Assembly (NCBI RefSeq): GCF_010723575.1 | Contig: NZ_BLKZ01000001.1 | Span: 4,836,001 to 4,900,000 of the forward strand | DNA length: 64,000 nucleotides | Source of the DNA: Mycobacterium bourgelatii | GTDB taxonomy: Bacteria > Actinomycetota > Actinomycetes > Mycobacteriales > Mycobacteriaceae | Reading direction: 5' to 3' | Shown: one piece after another, positions 42,337 to 50,039 of the stretch | How the letters are laid out: each line of letters opens with the position of its first letter | Position numbering within the stretch: the first letter of the stretch is position 1 | Notes under the pieces: generated by a model | What the model saw: the letters and a program-made list of their open reading frames with translations, nothing else | The model's database searches: none | What the model was told of the DNA's origin: nothing | Program-made: the position numbers and the translations under genes

Positions 42337-43797
42337 CTACGCAGGAACCCCGATCGCCTTGAGCTCCATGTATTGGTGCAGGCCGGCGATGCCGCCACCC
42401 TCCCGGCCCAACCCGCTGAGTTTGAAGCCGCCGAACGGAGCGGCGCCCGGGCCGACGCCGTTCACGGCGATCTGGCCGGTGCGGATGCGGCGGGCCACGC
42501 CGAGGGCACGGTCGACGTCGGTGCCCCAGACCGCGCCCGACAGCCCGTATTGGGAGTTGTTGGCTATCGCGACCGCATCGTCGTCGTCGCGGTAGCGCAG
42601 CACGCTGAGCACCGGCCCGAACACTTCTTCCTGAGCAACCGTCGAATTCGGATCGACGTCCGTGAGGATCGTCGGTTCGACGTAAAAGCCCACGTCCAGC
42701 CCGGCTGGGCGGCCGCCACCGGTCACCACTTTGGCTCCCTCGTTCACCGCGCCGGCGACGTGGGCCTCCACGCGCTCGCGCTGTGCCGCACTGATCAGCG
42801 GACCCATCTGCACGTCGGGATCGGTGGGGTCACCGACTTTGACCTCGCGGGCTAGCGCGACGAGTCGGTCGACGACGTCGTCGTGCAACGAGTCGGGCAG
42901 CAGCAGGCGGCTGTGCAGGATGCAGGCCTGCCCGGCGTGCAGCGAGCAACAGTCGAACAGCATCTGCTCCAGCATGGCGTCGGTGACCTCGGTGTCGTCC
43001 AGCACGATGCTGGCCGATTTGCCCCCCAGCTCCAACAGAATTCGCTTCAGGGTGTCGCCCGCGGCAGACATGACTTGGCGTCCGACCACCGAGCTACCGG
43101 TGAAGCTGATCATGTCGATGCGCGGGTCGGTGGTGAGCAGCTTGGCGGCATCGATGCCGGACGGGGTGACGACGTTGACCACACCCGGCGGAATGTCGGT
43201 GTGCTCGTCGATGATCCGCGCCAGGGCGAGCCCGGCCAGCGGGGTCAGCGGCGACGGCTTGAGGACGACGGTGTTGCCCGCCGCCAGCGCGTTGTTCAGC
43301 TTCATCACATTGAGGCAATGCGGGAAGTTCCACGGCGTCAGAATCGACACCACGCCCAACGGCTCGTGACGCAGCAGCGTGGTGCCGGCGCCGATCCCGG
43401 TGACGGGTTCGTCCGCCAACTCCGCTGCGAGCTGCGCCGCGTACATGGACATGAAAGCCGCGCCGTCGACTTGCATTACGCGCTCGTTCGCGATGCATCC
43501 CCACTCCAGCTGGGACAGCGCGAAGAACTCGTCGGCGTTCTTCATCAGAGCCTCGCCCAGCTGATTGAGGCACGCCGCGCGGTCCTGGTTGGTCATCGTG
43601 CCCCATGGGCCTTCGTCGAACGCGCGACGCGCGGCGGCGATCGCCTCGCTGACCTGGCCGACGCTGGCGTCGGGTGCGGTTGCGATGACCGCCTCGGTGG
43701 CCGGGGAGATGTCGTCGTAGCGACCGCTTTCCGGCTCGACCCATCGCCCGTCGATGTACAGCTGGTAGGTGTCAACTAACTGAGGTAATTCCGCCAT
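42337..43797 (-). CDS. NAD(P)-dependent aldehyde dehydrogenase
   Basis: This 486-aa enzyme oxidises an aldehyde to the acid. Key residues are visible: the active-site Glu in LELGGKSASIV (about residue 256), the nucleophilic Cys in HAGQACILHSR (about 290), the nucleotide-binding WNFPHCLNVMKLNNALAAGN region and FTGSSVVG. The C-terminal oligomerisation arm is complete. The substrate is unknown. It starts at ATG 43797, divergent from the MaoC/DUF35/Ltp2-like operon across 299 bp, so it may belong functionally with that steroid- or lipid-degrading set. Confidence 0.92.
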   Translation of the reverse strand: MAELPQLVDTYQLYIDGRWVEPESGRYDDISPATEAVIATAPDASVGQVSEAIAAARRAFDEGPWGTMTNQDRAACLNQLGEALMKNADEFFALSQLEWGCIANERVMQVDGAAFMSMYAAQLAAELADEPVTGIGAGTTLLRHEPLGVVSILTPWNFPHCLNVMKLNNALAAGNTVVLKPSPLTPLAGLALARIIDEHTDIPPGVVNVVTPSGIDAAKLLTTDPRIDMISFTGSSVVGRQVMSAAGDTLKRILLELGGKSASIVLDDTEVTDAMLEQMLFDCCSLHAGQACILHSRLLLPDSLHDDVVDRLVALAREVKVGDPTDPDVQMGPLISAAQRERVEAHVAGAVNEGAKVVTGGGRPAGLDVGFYVEPTILTDVDPNSTVAQEEVFGPVLSVLRYRDDDDAVAIANNSQYGLSGAVWGTDVDRALGVARRIRTGQIAVNGVGPGAAPFGGFKLSGLGREGGGIAGLHQYMELKAIGVPA

Positions 43798-43891
43798 GCG
43801 CTTTTCCTCACCAGGCGTCGGTCATCTAAACACCCGGTGTACACCCGGCCGGACTCGCCAGTCAATGATCACCGGTCGAATTGCAAGTCGA

Positions 43892-43929
43892 ATTCCACGG
43901 ACATTCCACGGTGTTGACGCTGTGTTGAC
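43892..43929. promoter_or_regulatory. Paired direct repeats in the ALDH - MaoC operon intergenic region
   Basis: ATTCCACGG occurs at 43892-43900 and 43903-43911, and GTGTTGAC at 43911-43918 and 43922-43929. Both pairs have an 11-bp period. They sit between the divergent aldehyde dehydrogenase and the MaoC operon and look like a regulator-binding cluster. The TetR gene at the operon end is one candidate binder. Confidence 0.45.
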
Positions 43930-44096
43930 AGCGGTCAAGGACGCAGAGTAGACACATTTCGCAGGACAGATTGGCTAAATCTGTCGGATCGAGGGTCTCG
44001 GGAGGTGTACCGTGCACGCCGATTCTGCGCCGCCCTCGTCACTGACTTTCGGGCGCCGGTCAAGCACGAGGACATCCGGCAAGGAGGACTGCCTAA

Positions 44097-44639
44097 GTGA
44101 CCGATTCTGACGTTCAGGCCAAAGTGCGGGCTCTCGTCGGCCAGCCCACCGGCGGCACCGGAAAGCCATCGGTGGCGCCGGACCCGGTGAACCAGCCCAT
44201 GATTCGCCACTGGGCGTATGCACTCAACGACATGAACCCGGTCTATCTCGACCCGGAATTCGCGGCCAGATCGCGTTTCGGCGGCATCGTGTCACCTCCG
44301 GTAATGCTGCAGACGTGGACCATGCCGTCGCCGAAACTGGAGGGGATCGGCGAACGTGGCGGCGCTCCAATGGAAATCAAGAACAATCCGACCGCCTTCC
44401 TGGATGAGGCCGGGTACACGAGCACGGTGGCGACGAACTCGGAATTCGAAATCGAGCGCTACCCACGACTGGGCGACCACATCAGCGCGACGACGGTCTA
44501 CGAATCGGTTTCCGACGAGAAGAAGACCGCGCTGGGTACCGGCTTCTTCCTGACGTGGTTGACGACCTATACCAACAAAGATGGAGAAGTACTGGGCCGA
44601 CAGCGGTTCCGGGTCCTGCGATTCAAGCCGGCACGCTGA
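44097..44639 (+). CDS. MaoC-like hydratase subunit, resembling the N-terminal domain of ChsH2
   Basis: This 180-aa hot-dog-fold protein has the features of the FAS1-type dehydratase half (RHWAYALNDMNPVYLDPEFA, residues about 37-56, with RFGGIVSPPVML), a region that recalls the MaoC domain of ChsH2 in the igr steroid operon. The substrate-loop MEIKNNPTAF is typical. In ChsH2 this domain is fused to DUF35; here the DUF35 part is the next gene, whose start overlaps this stop (TGATG). GTG 44097 has AAGGAGG upstream. With the gene at 45049 it probably forms a heteromeric enoyl-CoA hydratase for an acyl-CoA with a bulky ring system. Confidence 0.78.
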   Translation: MTDSDVQAKVRALVGQPTGGTGKPSVAPDPVNQPMIRHWAYALNDMNPVYLDPEFAARSRFGGIVSPPVMLQTWTMPSPKLEGIGERGGAPMEIKNNPTAFLDEAGYTSTVATNSEFEIERYPRLGDHISATTVYESVSDEKKTALGTGFFLTWLTTYTNKDGEVLGRQRFRVLRFKPAR

Positions 44640-45052
44640 TGAGCACCCGACTGGCCCCGACCATCAGCCGGGACACCGAGTTCTATTGGAACGGGCTGCG
44701 CGAGCACAAGCTGCTCATTCAGCGCTGCAGCGGGTGCGGGAAGCTGCGGCATCCCCCACGCCCGATGTGCCCGCAGTGCCGGTCGCTGTCCTGGGAGGCG
44801 ATTGAATCCTCCGGCGAGGGAACGGTTTACAGCTACGTGATGCCGCATCAACCTCGATTCCCGTTCTTCGACTATCCGTACATCGTGGTGCTGGTCGAAC
44901 TGTCCGAGGGGGTGCGTGTGCTGTCCAATCTCCGCGACATCGACCCGGACGATGTCACGGTGGGCATGCCGGTCGAGGTCTTCTATGAGACGTTCGAAGG
45001 CGCCTCCGGCGATCTTGTGCTGCACCAGTTTCGGCCGAAAGGACTTCAATGA
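44639..45052 (+). CDS. DUF35 zinc-ribbon/OB-fold protein, partner of an Ltp2-like aldolase
   Basis: This 137-aa protein has an N-terminal rubredoxin-like zinc ribbon with C-x2-C twice (CSGCGKLRHPPRPMCPQC, about residues 31-48) and a C-terminal OB fold (EGTVYSYVMPHQPRFPFF onward). DUF35 proteins bind acyl-CoA-like ligands and pair with thiolase-fold enzymes; in the igr system the DUF35 part of ChsH2 activates Ltp2. ATG 44639 overlaps the upstream stop by one base, and its own stop overlaps the next start (ATGA). The four-gene order implies a complex. Confidence 0.88.
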   Translation: MSTRLAPTISRDTEFYWNGLREHKLLIQRCSGCGKLRHPPRPMCPQCRSLSWEAIESSGEGTVYSYVMPHQPRFPFFDYPYIVVLVELSEGVRVLSNLRDIDPDDVTVGMPVEVFYETFEGASGDLVLHQFRPKGLQ

Positions 45053-45522
45053 CCGCCGCCACCCGTGCCTCAAAGTTCGAGACGCTGCGCTGGCAGGACA
45101 TCTCTGTCGGTGACGAGGTTACCCCGCTCGAAATACCCATCACCACAACGATGATCGTCGCGGGGGCGATCGCATCGCGTGACTTCATGCCGGTGCATCA
45201 CGACCACGAGTACGCCAAGAAACAGGGCTCGCCCAACTTGTTCATGAACATCCTGACCACCAACGGATATTGCGTGCGGTTTCTCACCGACTGGGCAGGA
45301 CCCGAGGCGAAGGTCAAGAAGTTGTCGATTCGGCTGGGAGTGCCCAGTTTTCCGGACGACCCGTTGCGCTTCACCGGCAGCGTGACCGGCAAGTCCGAAG
45401 GCGGCGCGGACGACCTGCCGGGCGAGAACTTCGTCGAGGTGACCTTCCAGGGCGCCAACAGCCTTGGCAACCACGTGTCGGGCACGGCCATCATCAGCTT
45501 GTTGGACGGCCCCGCCGCATGA
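45049..45522 (+). CDS. MaoC-like hydratase subunit, ChsH1-like
   Basis: This 157-aa single hot-dog protein has the hydratase-2 motif with the catalytic Asp and His: ASRDFMPVHHDHEYAKKQG (about residues 43-61). This marks it as the active subunit, as ChsH1 is to ChsH2. The fold continues with SIRLGVPSFPDDPLRFTG. It is coupled on both sides by ATGA overlaps, to the DUF35 gene before it and to the aldolase gene after it. The role is inferred to be hydration of an unsaturated CoA ester before a retro-aldol step. Confidence 0.8.
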   Translation: MTAATRASKFETLRWQDISVGDEVTPLEIPITTTMIVAGAIASRDFMPVHHDHEYAKKQGSPNLFMNILTTNGYCVRFLTDWAGPEAKVKKLSIRLGVPSFPDDPLRFTGSVTGKSEGGADDLPGENFVEVTFQGANSLGNHVSGTAIISLLDGPAA

Positions 45523-46688
45523 GCAGCATATTGCCGGGCGCGGCGGCCATCGTCGGCATAGGCCAGACCGAGTTCTCCAAGGACTCCGGGCGCAGCGAGC
45601 TGCAATTGGCCTGTGAGGCAGTCAGTGCCGCAATCGACGATGCCGGGTTGGCGCCCAGCGATGTCGACGGCATGGTGACGTTCACCATGGATGCCAGCGA
45701 CGAGATCGACATCGCGCGCAATGTGGGGATCGGCGACCTGAGCTTCTTCAGCCGCGTTCACCATGGCGGCGGTGCGGCGGCGGGCACCGTCGTGCACGCG
45801 GCGATGGCCGTAGCGACCGGCGTCGCCGACGTGGTGGTGTGCTGGCGGGCTTTCAACGAGCGGTCCGGTTTCCGCTTCGGCGGCAGCGGACGTACCAGCG
45901 CCGAAACTCCGCTCTTCATGGCGCATTACGCGCCATTCGGGCTGATAACACCGGCGGGCTGGGTCGCCATGCATGCCCAGCGCTACATGTCGACCTACGG
46001 GGTCACCAACGAAGACTTCGGCCGCATCGCGGTAGTCGATCGCAAGCACGCCGCCCGAAACCCCGACGCATGGTTCTATGAGCGGCCAATCACCTTGGAA
46101 GACCACCAGAATTCGCGCTGGATCGTCGAACCCGTGCTGCGCCTCCTCGACTGCTGCCAGGAAAGCGACGGCGGTGTCGCGCTGGTGGTGACCAGCGCCG
46201 AACGCGCCCGCGACCTGCGCCAGCCCCCGGCGATCATCACTGCTGCCGCACAGGGCGCGGCGGCCGACGGTGAGATGATGACCAGCTACTACCGCGAGGA
46301 CATCACCGGGCTGCCCGAAATGGGCGTGGTCGCGGAAAGGTTGTGGCGGGACTCGGGCCTCAAGCCCCAGGACATCCAAACCGCTTTCATCTACGACCAT
46401 TTCACGCCGTTCGTCTTTACCCAACTCGAGGAGCTCGGGTTCTGCGGTCGCGGCGAGGCCAAGGACTTCGCCACCGTCGAGCGGCTGTCACTGGGTGGCG
46501 AGTTTCCGATCAACACCAACGGCGGCCTGCTGGGCGAGGCGTACATCCACGGCATGAACGGCATCACCGAGGCCGTGCGCCAAGTGCGCGGCACGTCGTA
46601 CAACCAGGTCGACAACGTCGAACACGTCCTGGTCACGTCCGGCACCGGGGTACCCACCAGCGGTCTCATTCTCGAGCCGGCGAGATAG
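45519..46688 (+). CDS. Thiolase-fold lipid-transfer/aldolase protein, Ltp2-like
   Basis: This 389-aa thiolase-superfamily protein belongs to the SCP-x/Ltp group. It starts with AAIVGIGQTEFSKDSGRSE (about residues 9-27), a hallmark of Ltp-type proteins, and ends with the GGLLGEAYIHGMNGI region in place of the usual thiolase C-terminus; the thiolase Cys position is not obvious. In M. tuberculosis Ltp2 cleaves the steroid side chain by retro-aldol reaction with a DUF35 partner. The presence of both partners here supports the same chemistry on a sterol or similar substrate. ATG 45519 overlaps the upstream stop (ATGA). Confidence 0.82.
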   Translation: MSSILPGAAAIVGIGQTEFSKDSGRSELQLACEAVSAAIDDAGLAPSDVDGMVTFTMDASDEIDIARNVGIGDLSFFSRVHHGGGAAAGTVVHAAMAVATGVADVVVCWRAFNERSGFRFGGSGRTSAETPLFMAHYAPFGLITPAGWVAMHAQRYMSTYGVTNEDFGRIAVVDRKHAARNPDAWFYERPITLEDHQNSRWIVEPVLRLLDCCQESDGGVALVVTSAERARDLRQPPAIITAAAQGAAADGEMMTSYYREDITGLPEMGVVAERLWRDSGLKPQDIQTAFIYDHFTPFVFTQLEELGFCGRGEAKDFATVERLSLGGEFPINTNGGLLGEAYIHGMNGITEAVRQVRGTSYNQVDNVEHVLVTSGTGVPTSGLILEPAR

Positions 46689-46691
46689 CCC

Positions 46692-47309
46692 ATGGGCCCG
46701 GTTTCTGCGGCGAACCAAGCAACGGACACGCGCACACTCATCATCGAATCCGCCTACGCGTGCTTTCGGAAGCAAGGGCTGCAGAAGACGACGATCGTCG
46801 ATATCGCCAAGGCGGCCAACGTATCCCGGAGCACGGTCTACGAGTACTTCACCGACAAGGCCGCCATCCTGGAGGCCAGCGCGGAACATGCTTCCGAGCA
46901 GTTCTACCGGGAGATGTCCAAGGCCATGAGTCAGGGCGAGACCTTGGAGGAGAAGCTCAGCCAGGCGGCGGTTTTCGTGAGCCAGGCCCGACGGGCGATC
47001 GCCGCCGAAAAGTACTTCGACGAAGACGCGGTCAGCCTGCTGCTGACCAAGGACGCCGGAGTGCTGCTGCGTGAATGCGTCGACTTCCTCGCCCCGCACC
47101 TGTCCGCCGCCAAGATCACCGGAGAGGTCCGCAAGGACCTCGACGTGGCGGCGGCCGGCGAGTGGTTCGCCCGAATCTTGTTCTCGCTCTTCAGTACTCC
47201 GTCATCGTCGCTGAACTTGGACGACCCCGAGGTGGTGGCGGAGTTCGTGCGCGCGCATGTGGTGCGCGGGTTTGCCAGTGAGCGTCCACGGCCCAGGCGC
47301 GGGGGTTAG
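46692..47309 (+). CDS. TetR-family regulator of the MaoC/Ltp2-like operon
   Basis: This 205-aa regulator has a TetR helix-turn-helix at about residues 14-60 (IIESAYACFRKQGLQ, then IAKAANVSRSTVYEYFTDK) and a helical ligand domain. It begins 3 bp after the Ltp2-like gene, in the same operon, so it probably senses an intermediate of the pathway and represses the operon. The direct repeats at 43892-43929 are the natural place to look for its binding, although TetR sites are usually palindromic. It converges on the third PE_PGRS gene with a 16-bp gap. Confidence 0.85.
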   Translation: MGPVSAANQATDTRTLIIESAYACFRKQGLQKTTIVDIAKAANVSRSTVYEYFTDKAAILEASAEHASEQFYREMSKAMSQGETLEEKLSQAAVFVSQARRAIAAEKYFDEDAVSLLLTKDAGVLLRECVDFLAPHLSAAKITGEVRKDLDVAAAGEWFARILFSLFSTPSSSLNLDDPEVVAEFVRAHVVRGFASERPRPRRGG

Positions 47310-47325
47310 CCCCCGGGCCGCCGCC

Positions 47326-48960
47326 TCAGCCAGGCAAGCCGTCGGCGCCAGAGATTCGCCCGCCCGATCCACCGGCACCACCGTGCTGGCCCCCACTGCC
47401 AGCCCCGCCAGTGCCGCCATTGCCGATCAGTATTGCGTTCCCGCCGTTGCCGCCGTTGGCGCCGCTCGTACCGGTGCCACCCGCGCTGCCGCCGTTGCCG
47501 CCATTGCCGTAGAACATCCCGCCGTCGCCGCCGTTGCCGCCGCGGCCGTCCACGATATTGCCGGCGCCGCCGTTACCACCGACACCGCCCATGCCGATCA
47601 AGCCGGCGATGCCTCCGTTGCCACCGGCGCCGCCACCGAAGTTGCCGGCTCCGCCGAACCCGCCGGATCCGCCGTCGCCAAACCAGCCGCCTTTGCCGCC
47701 GGAGCCACCGTGGCCCCCCACGCCGCTGGGGGCGGCCCCGCCAGAGCCGCCAGCTCCCCCGCGACCGATCATCCCCGCCGCGCCACCTTGACCGCCGGCG
47801 CCACCCGCGTCCGCGGCACCAACTCCGCCCACGCCGCCGTTGCCGCCGCCGCCGTAGAGCAGCCCGCCGGTGCCGCCGTTGCCGCCTGCTCCGCCGACCC
47901 CGGTGGCCGCCGAGGTGCCGCCGCCGCCGTCGCCACCGACGCCGCCCTGACCGATCCATCGGCTCGAGCCGCCGTCGCCGCCCGACCCGCCCAGCCGTAG
48001 CCCATCGCCGCCAGCGCCTCCGGCACCGCCGTCCCCGACCAGCCCGCCGGTGCCACCGGATCCGCCCGCGCCGCCATTTGAATTGCCGACGCCACCATGG
48101 CCGCCGGCTCCGCCTTGACCGAACAGCCCCGCGGCGCCACCCGCACCGCCCGTGCCGCCGTCGGCGACCAGTCCTTCACCCCCCGCGCCGCCGTTGCCGC
48201 CGTTGCCCCAGAAGAACCCGCCGAGTCCTCCGGAGCCGCCGGTCGAACCGGACCTACCCGCCCCGCCGGCGCCACCGGCGCCGCCATGGCCGAACAACAG
48301 TGCGTCGCCTCCCGAACCTGCGGCACCGCCGGCGAAGAGGGGATTCAGAGTCGCTCCGCCGTTCCCGCCCGCTCCGCCGTGACCAAACAGGATCCCGCCC
48401 GTGCCACCGTGACCGCCCGCCGCGCCGGCGCCGCCGCTTCCCCCGTTGCCGCCATTGCCGATCAGGCCGGCACTTCCGCCGTTGGTTCCCGGCACACCTG
48501 AAGTCGTGCTGGTGAAGCCGGCTCCGCCGTTGCCGTACAAGATTCCGCCGGCGCCACCGGCCTGGCCGGCCACGGTCGCATCGGCGCCATTGCCAATCAA
48601 CGGACGTCCGAGCAACACCATCGTCGGGGTGTTGATGGCGTTCAGTACCGCCTCTTCGAAGGCCTGCAGCGGATTCACGCTGGCGGCTTCGGCGGTGAGA
48701 TACGCGCTGGCGCTGGTGCTCAGCGCTTGCACGAACCGTTGATGAAACGCGGCCGCTTCGGCGCTCAGCGCCTGATACGACTGCGCCTGCGCACCAAACA
48801 GCCTCGCGGCGGCCACCGAAACCTCGTCGGCGGCGGCGGCCAACAGTCTGGTCGTAGGGCCTTCGGCGGCCGCGTTGGCACTGCGGATCGCGGCGGCGAT
48901 GCCGGACAAGTCTGCGGCTGCTGCGTCCAGAATCTCCGGTTGGGCGAGTAGAAACGACAT
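47326..48960 (-). CDS. PE_PGRS family protein
   Basis: This intact 544-aa PE_PGRS protein starts with a PE domain (residues 1-95, MSFLLAQPEILDAAAADLSG) and the linker with LLGRPLIGNGAD (about 118-129). It continues with GGX repeats broken by short hydrophobic blocks (GLIGNGGNGG, LLFGHGGAGG, FFWGNGGNGG) about every 25-30 residues, and ends at GRISGADGLPG. No stop or shift is seen. It lies between the TetR gene and putA on the minus strand, where M. tuberculosis carries other genes (Rv1190, sigI), so it is an inserted or rearranged element. Confidence 0.92.
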   Translation of the reverse strand: MSFLLAQPEILDAAAADLSGIAAAIRSANAAAEGPTTRLLAAAADEVSVAAARLFGAQAQSYQALSAEAAAFHQRFVQALSTSASAYLTAEAASVNPLQAFEEAVLNAINTPTMVLLGRPLIGNGADATVAGQAGGAGGILYGNGGAGFTSTTSGVPGTNGGSAGLIGNGGNGGSGGAGAAGGHGGTGGILFGHGGAGGNGGATLNPLFAGGAAGSGGDALLFGHGGAGGAGGAGRSGSTGGSGGLGGFFWGNGGNGGAGGEGLVADGGTGGAGGAAGLFGQGGAGGHGGVGNSNGGAGGSGGTGGLVGDGGAGGAGGDGLRLGGSGGDGGSSRWIGQGGVGGDGGGGTSAATGVGGAGGNGGTGGLLYGGGGNGGVGGVGAADAGGAGGQGGAAGMIGRGGAGGSGGAAPSGVGGHGGSGGKGGWFGDGGSGGFGGAGNFGGGAGGNGGIAGLIGMGGVGGNGGAGNIVDGRGGNGGDGGMFYGNGGNGGSAGGTGTSGANGGNGGNAILIGNGGTGGAGSGGQHGGAGGSGGRISGADGLPG

Positions 48961-49070
48961 CTTGCACCTCCCCCGACACTGGCTACAGCTCGCGTGCCAG
49001 TGCGCGTTCAGCGATCATATCGCCGATCCGCGTTGGCGATCCGCTGTTTGTGCCCGACTCTGCGCCGGGC

Positions 49071-50039
49071 TTACCGTCCACGGTGCGCCAATGCTCGCGC
49101 AAAGAACCCGAGGTTGGCGGGACGTTCGGCCAACCGTCGCATGAAGTACCCGTACCACTGGGTTCCGAACGGAACATAGACCCGTACCTGGTTGCCCGCG
49201 GCAACCAGCCGCCGCTGTTCGTCGTCGCGAATGCCGTACAGCATTTGGTACTCGAAATCACCTGCACCACGGTCTGATTCGCGGGCCATCTCCGCCGCGG
49301 CCTGGATGAGCACCGGGTCGTGCGAGGCCACCATGGGATACCCCGATCCCGCCATCAGCACCCGTAGACACCGCAGGTACGAATCGGTCACGTCCGCACC
49401 GTCCCGATAGGCCACCGACGCGGGTTCGTCGTAGGCACCCTTGCACAACCGCACCCGCGCGCCCACGGCGGCCAACTCTTCGCAGTCACCTACGGTGCGT
49501 TGCAGATATGCCTGCAAAACCGTGCCCACCCAAGGAAAGTCGACTCGCAGATCCCCTGCGATCGACAGGGTCGAGTCGGTGGTGGTGTGGTCTTCCGCAT
49601 CTACGGTCACCCAGACACCGACCTGCTCGGCCCGCTCACAGATGATGCGCGCGTTGTCGAGGGCGATTTTCTTGCCGTCTCGCTCGAGGGCCTGCCCGAG
49701 CGCGGACAGCTTGAGCGAGACCTCAAGCGGGCGCACCCCTTCCGCCACGGCGTCGGCGCGGCGACCCAGTCGGTCCAGCAGCCCTTGGTAGGCCTGCACC
49801 GTGGCGGTCGCATCGTCGGCATCCGTAACGTTCTCGCCGAGATAGTCGATGCTGACGAATCTTCCCGAATCACGAAGCACAACAACGGTATCCATCACGT
49901 CATCCAGGGTGTCCCCGGGCACGAACCGGCGCACCACCTGGCGGCTGACCGGTGACCGCTCCACCACGCGGCGTAGCCCGGTGGACCGACTGGCGCCCAA
50001 CAGAGCCGGTCGTACGGTGTGAGCGAAGATTCCGGCCAT
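49071..50039 (-). CDS. putA: Proline dehydrogenase
   Basis: This 322-aa FAD-dependent TIM-barrel enzyme oxidises L-proline to pyrroline-5-carboxylate. Typical elements are SIDYLGENVTD (about residues 63-73), SLKLSALGQ with the conserved Lys, VTVDAEDH, RLCKGAYDEP, the flavin-contacting VASHDP and the C-terminal VYVPFGTQWYGYFMRRLAERP region that closes over proline. It is the monofunctional form; the dehydrogenase for the next step is the preceding gene. ATG 50039 overlaps the rocA stop by one base (TGATG), so the pair is coupled. Confidence 0.95.
   Translation of the reverse strand: MAGIFAHTVRPALLGASRSTGLRRVVERSPVSRQVVRRFVPGDTLDDVMDTVVVLRDSGRFVSIDYLGENVTDADDATATVQAYQGLLDRLGRRADAVAEGVRPLEVSLKLSALGQALERDGKKIALDNARIICERAEQVGVWVTVDAEDHTTTDSTLSIAGDLRVDFPWVGTVLQAYLQRTVGDCEELAAVGARVRLCKGAYDEPASVAYRDGADVTDSYLRCLRVLMAGSGYPMVASHDPVLIQAAAEMARESDRGAGDFEYQMLYGIRDDEQRRLVAAGNQVRVYVPFGTQWYGYFMRRLAERPANLGFFARALAHRGR

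Noticed and set aside
43931..43950. Similarity of GGACGCAGAGT to the 82-bp repeat core
   Set aside because: Only about 11 bases match and the rest of the core is absent, so chance is likely.
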